A DNA stretch of 59,609 nt, from contig JAZDHD010000090.1 in assembly GCA_043806215.1 (NCBI GenBank), positions 1-59,609 of the forward strand. The letters run 5' to 3'. Below are positions 54,329 to 59,609 of the stretch, one piece after another. Each line of letters begins with the position of its first letter. Positions within the stretch are counted from its first letter, which is position 1. A program made the position numbers and the translations under genes. Origin of the DNA: JAVHLK01 sp043806215. Its GTDB lineage: Bacteria > Desulfobacterota > Desulfomonilia > Desulfomonilales > Desulfomonilaceae. The notes under the pieces were generated by a model. That model was not told the origin of the DNA. It searched no databases and saw only the letters and a program-made list of their open reading frames with translations.

Positions 54329-55222
54329 ATGTCTGAACAAGAAAAATGCCCGAGCGACGCTTCGTGTGGAACATGCCAAAGTGCCGGCGGTTGCGATGCG
54401 AACGCACAACGGATCCACACGGAAGAACTGCTCAAGGAAAAACTCTCGAGGATTAAGTACCGTGTGGTCGTGATGAGCGGAAAGGGCGGAGTGGGTAAAT
54501 CCACGGTCGCGGTGAATCTTGCCGTGGCCCTGGCCCGCAAGGGGCACAGCGTGGGAGTGCTCGACGGCGACGTCCACGGCCCCAATGTGCCGAAACTACT
54601 TGGAGTCGATGACGTGAGGCCGTCAATGTCCCCGCTCGGGTTGACTCCGGTCGCCTCACGCGACAACGTAAAGGTAATCTCCATGGCTCTTCTCCTCGAC
54701 GACCCGGATACGCCGGTAGCCTGGCGCGGGCCGATGAAGCATAACCTGTTTCAACAGTTCCTCTCGGATGTGGACTGGGGAGACTTGGACTTCCTCGTCG
54801 TAGATCTTCCGCCGGGCACGGGAGATGAACCCATGAGTATTGCCCAGATACTGGGACAACCTCTCTGGGCGGTCATTGTGACCACTCCCCAAGACGTTGC
54901 CCTTCTGGATTCCCGCAAATCGGTCGTCTTCGCACGAAGCGTGGACATGAACGTGGTAGGTATTGTGGAGAATATGAGCGGGTTTGTCTGCCCCAAGTGC
55001 GGTGAAACGATAGATCTTTTCAAGCGTGGCGGCGGAGAACGGGCATCACGCGATCTGATGGTGCCTTTCCTCGGAGCGATTCCCCTGGACCCGGAAATTG
55101 TCTTGTGCGGCGACGCAGGCAAGTCTCTGCCGAACGAGGCCAATTCTTCGGCCACGGCGAATGCCATTCAAAATGTCGCGGACGGGATATTCCGAGCGGT
55201 CACCGGGGGAACGGTGAAATAA
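54329..55222 (+). CDS. Mrp/NBP35-family P-loop ATPase
   Basis: 297 residues from ATG 54329 with AAGGAA upstream. An N-terminal Cys cluster (CPSDASCGTCQSAGGCD) precedes the deviant Walker A GKGGVGKS (51-58). VDLPPGTGDEPMSIAQI and the C-terminal pair CPKC in GFVCPKCGETIDLFKRGGGE are typical of Mrp/ApbC Fe-S scaffold ATPases. It would deliver a metal-sulfur cluster in the cytosol. Its counterpart in D. vulgaris lies in the ORP gene cluster. Confidence 0.9.
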   Translation: MSEQEKCPSDASCGTCQSAGGCDANAQRIHTEELLKEKLSRIKYRVVVMSGKGGVGKSTVAVNLAVALARKGHSVGVLDGDVHGPNVPKLLGVDDVRPSMSPLGLTPVASRDNVKVISMALLLDDPDTPVAWRGPMKHNLFQQFLSDVDWGDLDFLVVDLPPGTGDEPMSIAQILGQPLWAVIVTTPQDVALLDSRKSVVFARSVDMNVVGIVENMSGFVCPKCGETIDLFKRGGGERASRDLMVPFLGAIPLDPEIVLCGDAGKSLPNEANSSATANAIQNVADGIFRAVTGGTVK

Positions 55223-55308
55223 ACTGAGACATCGGACTCGGGATTGTGGAATTTCAGGAGGTGCCGTCAGGCATCTTCACAACACATTTATTAAGAGGAG
55301 AACCATAT

Positions 55309-55695
55309 ATGCAGGCGAAAACAGTAGCAATTCCTTCCATGGCACCGGGTGGCTTGGACGCCATGAGGTCGGGGCATTTCGGTCACTGCGACCTTTTCAC
55401 TCTGGTCAAGGTGGAGAACGGGGAAATTCAGGATGTTTCGATAGTTCACAACGCGCCTCATGCTCAAGGAGGTTGTGCAGCGCCGGTGAACCTTCTCCAC
55501 CAAAGTGGGGCCGACGCCTTGATTGTCGGCGGCATAGGAATGCGACCGCTTATGGGGTTCCGGCAGGTGGGCATCGACGTCTATTTTGGACCTGAAGGAG
55601 AGACCGTCGGGTCGGTGCTGAACTTTCTGCTGCAGGGTAAACTGGCCCTGATCGGGGAACACCAGGTTTGCGGCGGTGGCGGCGGCCAAATGTGA
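55309..55695 (+). CDS. NifX/ORP-like protein with terminal CGGGGG
   Basis: 128 residues from ATG 55309 with AAGAGGAG upstream. It belongs to the NifB/NifX dinitrogenase-cofactor family: SGHFGHCDLFTLVKVENGEI, APHAQGGCAAPVNLL, GADALIVGGIGMRPLMGF, with the family's frequent terminal VCGGGGGQM. Cys residues in HCDLF, GGCAAP and the tail are possible ligands. It resembles the orange protein class. Confidence 0.85.
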   Translation: MQAKTVAIPSMAPGGLDAMRSGHFGHCDLFTLVKVENGEIQDVSIVHNAPHAQGGCAAPVNLLHQSGADALIVGGIGMRPLMGFRQVGIDVYFGPEGETVGSVLNFLLQGKLALIGEHQVCGGGGGQM

Positions 55696-55710
55696 ACCGA
55701 GGAGGTTACG

Positions 55711-56070
55711 ATGAGAATTGCCGTCACGGCAATGGGAAAGGATCTTGATGCGGATTTGGATCCTCGGTTCGGGAGGGCCATGTACTTCCTGATCGTCGAA
55801 CCGAACGGCACCATCGAGGATGTCATAGACAACAGCACCAACATCAACGCGATGAAGGGTGCCGGCATACAGGCGGGAAAGGTCCTGGCCGACAAGAAGG
55901 TGGACGTGCTCCTTACGGGGCATTGCGGTCCGAATGCCTTCAAGGCCTTAAACGCTGCGGGAATCAAGGTGGGAGTTGAACTCCGGGGGACCGTAAGGGA
56001 AGCACTGGACAGTTTCAACCGGTCCGAGGTGAAATTCGCGACTTCCCCGAACGTGGAGGGTCACTGGTAG
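55711..56070 (+). CDS. NifX/ORP-like metal-cluster-binding protein
   Basis: 119 residues, 15 bases after the preceding gene, with GAGGAGG-like sequence before the ATG. Motifs MRIAVTAMGKDLDADLDPRF, GAGIQAGKVLADKKVDVLLTG and HCGPNAFKALNAAGIKV place it in the same NifX-like family; the single Cys in TGHCGPNA is typical. Three related small proteins in one operon suggest different cargoes or a heteromeric complex. Confidence 0.87.
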   Translation: MRIAVTAMGKDLDADLDPRFGRAMYFLIVEPNGTIEDVIDNSTNINAMKGAGIQAGKVLADKKVDVLLTGHCGPNAFKALNAAGIKVGVELRGTVREALDSFNRSEVKFATSPNVEGHW

Positions 56071-56119
56071 CCGTTGCCGCCGCACGACCCCCCTTTAGGA
56101 CTACGAGAAAGGATAATGA

Positions 56120-56989
56120 ATGGTCATCGCCGTTGCCAGTGGAAAAGGCGGGACAGGGAAGACGACTGTCGCAACGAGTCTGGCATCAGTGCTGGGACCT
56201 GATGGACAGCTTCTGGACTGCGATGTGGAAGAACCCAATTGCCACATATTCATGAAGCCTGAAGTGCGTGCCACTGTTACGGTCAATCTTCCCGTCCCCG
56301 TTGTCGATATGGCGAAATGCTCCCGATGCGGAAAGTGCGGCGAAGTCTGCCGTTTTAGCGCAATAGTCCTCATTGGCGACGAGGTCATGACGTTCCCGGA
56401 GATGTGCCACGGTTGCGGAGGATGTTCGCTGCTCTGTCCGGAAGGGGCAATCACCGAAGGGGCACGCCCGTTGGGAGTGTTGGAATCGGGGTTCTCGGGG
56501 CCGGTGGAATTCGTTCATGGAAGGCTCCGAGTGGGCGAAGCCATGTCGCCGCCTCTCATCAGAGAAGTGAAAAAGAGGATCAATCGGGAAAAGACAACCA
56601 TAATTGACGCGCCGCCCGGTGCCTCTTGTCCGGTCATTACGACGGTCAAGGGGGTGGATTTCATTATCCTGGTAACCGAACCGACCCCCTTCGGCCTTCA
56701 TGATCTGCGCATCGCAGTTGAAGCGGTATCGGCCCTGGGGATCCCCACGGGAGTGCTTTTGAACCGATCCGACATCGGCACCCGTGATGTGGAACGGTAC
56801 TGCGGCGAACGGGGCCTGCCGCTTCTTATGGAAATACCGCATAATCGAACCATTGCGGAGGGTTACGCACGCGGAGAACTGCTGGTGCATGCCGTGCCCC
56901 GGTACCGTGAGCGCTTCGTCGATCTGTTGGACGGCATCAGGGAGTTGGCCGGTCAGGCCACTGATCGACCCATCGAGGCAAGATCGTGA
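56120..56989 (+). CDS. MinD-like ATPase with ferredoxin insert, first copy
   Basis: 289 residues. Deviant Walker A SGKGGTGKTT (7-16) opens a MinD/ParA fold interrupted by two [4Fe-4S] motifs, CSRCGKCGEVC (about 69-79) and CHGCGGCSLLCP (about 98-109). The second half resumes with DAPPGASCPVI and VTEPTPFGLHDL. AAAGGA precedes the ATG. Such proteins partner the orange protein in Desulfovibrio, where the complex is linked to cell division. GTGA overlap couples it to the next gene. Confidence 0.92.
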   Translation: MVIAVASGKGGTGKTTVATSLASVLGPDGQLLDCDVEEPNCHIFMKPEVRATVTVNLPVPVVDMAKCSRCGKCGEVCRFSAIVLIGDEVMTFPEMCHGCGGCSLLCPEGAITEGARPLGVLESGFSGPVEFVHGRLRVGEAMSPPLIREVKKRINREKTTIIDAPPGASCPVITTVKGVDFIILVTEPTPFGLHDLRIAVEAVSALGIPTGVLLNRSDIGTRDVERYCGERGLPLLMEIPHNRTIAEGYARGELLVHAVPRYRERFVDLLDGIRELAGQATDRPIEARS

Positions 56990-57861
56990 AAGAGATCGTC
57001 ATAATAAGCGGAAAGGGCGGCACGGGAAAAACCTGCCTCACGGCATCGTTTGCGTACCTTGCGCGGGACTGTGTTCTCGCGGACTGCGATGTTGACGCGG
57101 CGGACTTGCATCTCCTCGCCGCGCCCAAGGTGCTGCATGAAGAGGCCTTCCACGGAGGGGCGAAGGCTGCTATAGACCCGGCAAAATGCACTCAATGCGG
57201 AAAGTGTACGGAAGCTTGCCGGTACGGCGCCATCTCCGACGACTTCATGGTGGATCCCCTTTCCTGCGAAGGGTGTTCCGTATGCTTCCACGTTTGCCCG
57301 TCGGAAGCCGTAACCATGGAAGAGAGTCTGAATGGCAGATGGTTTATCTCCGAGTCCCGTTTCGGGCCTATGGTCCACGCAGAACTGCGGCCGGGCGAAG
57401 AGAATTCGGGTAAGCTTGTTGCATTGGTCCGCAATCAAGCAAAGGTCTTGACCGGAAAGTCCGGAAAGTCGCTCGTCCTCGTGGATGGTGCGCCGGGTGT
57501 GGGCTGTCCGGTCATTTCTTCGGTAACCGGAGCCGACCACGTGGTAATAGTAACCGAACCGACTCTGTCGGGAATGCATGACATGAAGCGCGCCCTGGAA
57601 CTCGTGCACGGTTTCAACATCCCCACGTCGGTGGTTGTCAACAAATATGACATTGCTCCGGAAATGGGTCAACAAATCCAACAATGGTGCTTGGAAAAAC
57701 AAACTCCCGTACTGGGCTTCATACCCTATGACGAAGCGGTCACCCGAGCGATGGTTCATGGCCGCTGCGTCGTGGAGTTCGAAGACGGCGAGGTGTCCAA
57801 AGCTATAGGCAGGATATGGGAGAATCTCATTTCTCGAGCGCTCTCCAAGCCGGAACCGTAG
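56986..57861 (+). CDS. MinD-like ATPase with ferredoxin insert, second copy
   Basis: 291 residues from GTG 56986, overlapping the previous stop. Walker A SGKGGTGKT (8-16), [4Fe-4S] motifs CTQCGKCTEAC and CEGCSVCFHVCP (about 66-110), then DGAPGVGCPVI and VTEPTLSGMHDM. Same architecture as its neighbour, so the two probably form a heterodimer. The ATPase likely gates transfer of a cluster to the NifX-like proteins or senses cluster state. Confidence 0.92.
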   Translation: MKEIVIISGKGGTGKTCLTASFAYLARDCVLADCDVDAADLHLLAAPKVLHEEAFHGGAKAAIDPAKCTQCGKCTEACRYGAISDDFMVDPLSCEGCSVCFHVCPSEAVTMEESLNGRWFISESRFGPMVHAELRPGEENSGKLVALVRNQAKVLTGKSGKSLVLVDGAPGVGCPVISSVTGADHVVIVTEPTLSGMHDMKRALELVHGFNIPTSVVVNKYDIAPEMGQQIQQWCLEKQTPVLGFIPYDEAVTRAMVHGRCVVEFEDGEVSKAIGRIWENLISRALSKPEP

Positions 57862-58024
57862 AAAGGACCCGCAACGGGCATGGATATTGACACTCCCCGG
57901 CGACGATGCACGTATGAACGTCGGTCCCGGTGACTGGTCGCGATGCGAGGCACCGTGTAGACGCGTGGGGGACCGGATTCAACCCTTGGAATTCTTCATG
58001 CCCTTTGCGGGCTTCGGTGTTACA

Positions 58025-58315
58025 ATGAAGAACGCTGCACTGCACAAACAGGTCGAGGACGCGTTGGCCGAGGTCAAGGATCCCGAAACGGGCCTCAGCA
58101 TTATGCGTATGGAGATCGTACACAACCTTGAAGTGGGAGAGACGGGAGAAGTATCGCTGGTGTTTCGTCCGGCATCGCCCGTGTGTCCCATGGCGTATCC
58201 ACTCGCCGACTCCATTAAGAAGAAAGTCGAAGCCCTTGAAAGGGTCACATCGGTAAGCATCAAAGTGGAGAACTTCCAGAAGGCAGGCCATCTGGAAGCC
58301 GTTTTGAACCGTTGA
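58025..58315 (+). CDS. DUF59/MIP18-type protein
   Basis: 96 residues from ATG 58025; the frame is open upstream but lacks a site. DALAEVKDPETGLSIMRMEI and SPVCPMAYPLADSIKKKVEA match the DUF59 domain of PaaD/SufT/MIP18 proteins, which assist Fe-S protein maturation. A single Cys in PVCP is the only conserved thiol. It links the ORP-like genes with a Fe-S assembly role. Confidence 0.8.
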   Translation: MKNAALHKQVEDALAEVKDPETGLSIMRMEIVHNLEVGETGEVSLVFRPASPVCPMAYPLADSIKKKVEALERVTSVSIKVENFQKAGHLEAVLNR

Positions 58316-58343
58316 CAAAGCTAAAGAAAAGAGAGATAGATAA

Positions 58344-58586
58344 ATGCCCATACATGAATATCGATGTTCTCAGTGCGGCCAAGTTAATGAGCTCATCGTA
58401 GGCATCGGTCGAAATTCCGATGAGCTGGTATGCCGTTCATGCGGCGGATCCAAACTGGAAGAACTCATGTCCGCGTCGGCCATTTCCGTGAACAACGGAT
58501 CGCCGGAACCGGCAGGATCTACCTGTTGCGGTTCCAATCCGTCCAGCAAGGGTTGTGTACCCGGAAGCTGCTGCGGAGCGGCTTAG
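58344..58586 (+). CDS. FmdB-type zinc-ribbon protein, second copy
   Basis: 80 residues: MPIHEYRCSQCGQVNELIVG and CRSCGGSKLEELM form the FmdB zinc ribbon, followed by a Cys-rich tail (STCCGSNPSSKGCVPGSCCG). It lies 28 bases after the DUF59 gene and shares its transcript. The extra tail Cys could bind a second metal. Confidence 0.82.
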   Translation: MPIHEYRCSQCGQVNELIVGIGRNSDELVCRSCGGSKLEELMSASAISVNNGSPEPAGSTCCGSNPSSKGCVPGSCCGAA

Positions 58587-58721
58587 CACCCGGACGACGC
58601 AGACCGCAAAGAGTGCACCGGCAGTCGGATGGGTATAGGGGTTGGGCGCGTTGGAAACCGCTCTTTTTGTGTGCGGTTGAGATAAGCCGACCTTAAACAC
58701 TGTACGTAAGGTTTGTTCACT

Positions 58722-59153
58722 ATGAAACAAGGAAGCGACGTTTTTGACGATATTGAGGGATTGACCCTCATGGAGGCCAGGAAGTTCTACTCGGAGAAAG
58801 TGATAGAACTGTTCACCAACCCCCGTAACCTCGGGGTAGTCGAGGATGCCGACGCCGCGACGTTCATGAGCGGAATCTGCGGTGATACGGTGGGGATGTT
58901 CGTCGGTATGCACGACGGTAAAATCAACCGGATCGGTTTTGTCACCAATGGATGCGGACCCACCATCGCGTGTTCCAGCGCGGCAACATGCATGGTGGAG
59001 GGAAGGCCCGTGGAAGAGGCAATGAAGATCACCAGCAAGGAGCTCATCGAGTATCTCGGCGGTCTTCCCATCGAACATACCCATTGCGCGGACCTCGCGG
59101 TGAACACCCTGCGGGGCGCACTGGAGAAGCTGAATTCGGGGCCGCATACGTAG
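58722..59153 (+). CDS. NifU/IscU-like Fe-S cluster scaffold
   Basis: 143 residues from ATG 58722 with AAGG upstream. Scaffold ligands are visible: Cys53 (GICGDT, with Asp55), Cys84 (CGPTIACSSA) and Cys122 (HCADLAVNTL); extra Cys78 and Cys90 lie nearby. The N-terminal YSEKVIELFTNPRNLGVVED matches the NifU-N domain. It probably builds a [2Fe-2S] or [4Fe-4S] cluster for the operon's proteins. It ends the run. Confidence 0.88.
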   Translation: MKQGSDVFDDIEGLTLMEARKFYSEKVIELFTNPRNLGVVEDADAATFMSGICGDTVGMFVGMHDGKINRIGFVTNGCGPTIACSSAATCMVEGRPVEEAMKITSKELIEYLGGLPIEHTHCADLAVNTLRGALEKLNSGPHT

Positions 59154-59609
59154 GAAGGCAGTCACCCGTTTCGTGGGATGGGCGTCCCATCATCTTGGTG
59201 GGATGGGCGTCCCTGCCCGTCATCTTCGTGGGATGGGCGTCCCTGCCCGTCGTTTTCCAAGGCGGGTACGCCGTGCCCCATAGGCGCTATCTTTTCGGTC
59301 CTTGGTCAGGAGGACACCTATCCTGAAGGACATTTCCTCTTGTTCCCCCTTTGAAAAAGGGGGGAATCTGAGGACTCCGACAATTCCAGATTAAGTTAGC
59401 GCTTATGGGCCGTGCCCTCGCAATGACATGGTTCAGCGTGGTGCCGTGACCGAAATCGCGTGCAACCACGAGATGTCATTGCGAGGAGCGCAGTCCCGCG
59501 CAGAACGCGGGAAAGCAATCTCAGCGCTGAAAACCCGTGACCGTATTTGTGCCATAGAACACTTAGCCTGCTCCATACGGGCGAAATCCCTGGAAGGGTG
59601 TATCAGTGC
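59154..59609. repeat. Repeat cluster at the window end
   Basis: Three tandem copies of GGGATGGGCGTCCC-type units (59175-59250), then the GTCATTGCGAGGAGCGCAGT repeat at 59475-59520, and a right MITE-like end (GTGACCGTATTTGTGCCATA, from 59537). No gene is seen up to the window edge. Confidence 0.65.

Noticed and set aside
1..59609. CRISPR array
   Set aside because: Repeats are dispersed, palindromic and irregularly spaced; nowhere are there regular short repeats with unique spacers, nor any cas gene.

Overview
The window looks like chromosomal DNA of an anaerobic deltaproteobacterium (Desulfobacterota). This is inferred from four things: an NfnAB-type electron-bifurcating transhydrogenase pair, a HesB-like selenoprotein with an in-frame UGA, a cluster of Mrp/NifX/MinD-ferredoxin genes resembling the orange-protein (ORP) operons of sulfate reducers, and the order LysM-dprA-topA. 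It is moderately GC-rich and carries many palindromic intergenic repeats. No rRNA, tRNA, CRISPR array or transposase gene was found.

Layout. 1-9.7 kb is housekeeping: pheS-pheT-merR, rarA (minus), nadK, recN and a short ArgA-like acetyltransferase. 9.7-14.9 kb encodes exported proteins: a lipoprotein, an NlpC/P60-like protein and two related esterase-fold proteins. 14.9-17.4 kb (minus) is an AstC/AstA-like pair. 17.8-26.8 kb holds a LysM protein, dprA, topA, a pentapeptide-repeat protein, lptF and a metallo-beta-lactamase-fold protein. 27.0-31.7 kb has a small unknown gene, a PstS-like protein, two small envelope proteins and nfnB/nfnA (minus). 32.5-41.3 kb has an SGNH-TPR protein, a Tyr/Gly-rich exported peptide, proS, a PflA-like radical SAM protein, an RsbRD_N-like protein and an exported two-domain protein. 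41.5-44.6 kb is a redox/sulfur/selenium neighbourhood: an unknown protein, an exported thioredoxin-fold protein, a candidate new small selenoprotein, the HesB-like selenoprotein, an FmdB zinc ribbon and a cysteine desulfurase. 44.9-49.6 kb (minus) is three tandem ankyrin genes. 50.0-52.8 kb (minus) has a glycosyltransferase and a sugar-nucleotide epimerase flanking a possible small RNA. 53.7-59.2 kb is the ORP-like operon, preceded by a near-perfect sigma-54 promoter and extended by DUF59, FmdB and NifU-like genes.

The most notable points are the two UGA-containing reading frames at 42.5-43.0 kb, each with a SECIS-like hairpin at the right distance; the sigma-54-driven metal-cluster operon; and a MITE-like repeat family with inverted ends CTTAGTGCTC(G)GTGGCGTAAATACGGTC. 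Its outer TAG is used as the stop codon of two genes. Frames, motifs and repeats are read directly from the sequence. Functions rest on family knowledge, and operon-level roles are inference.
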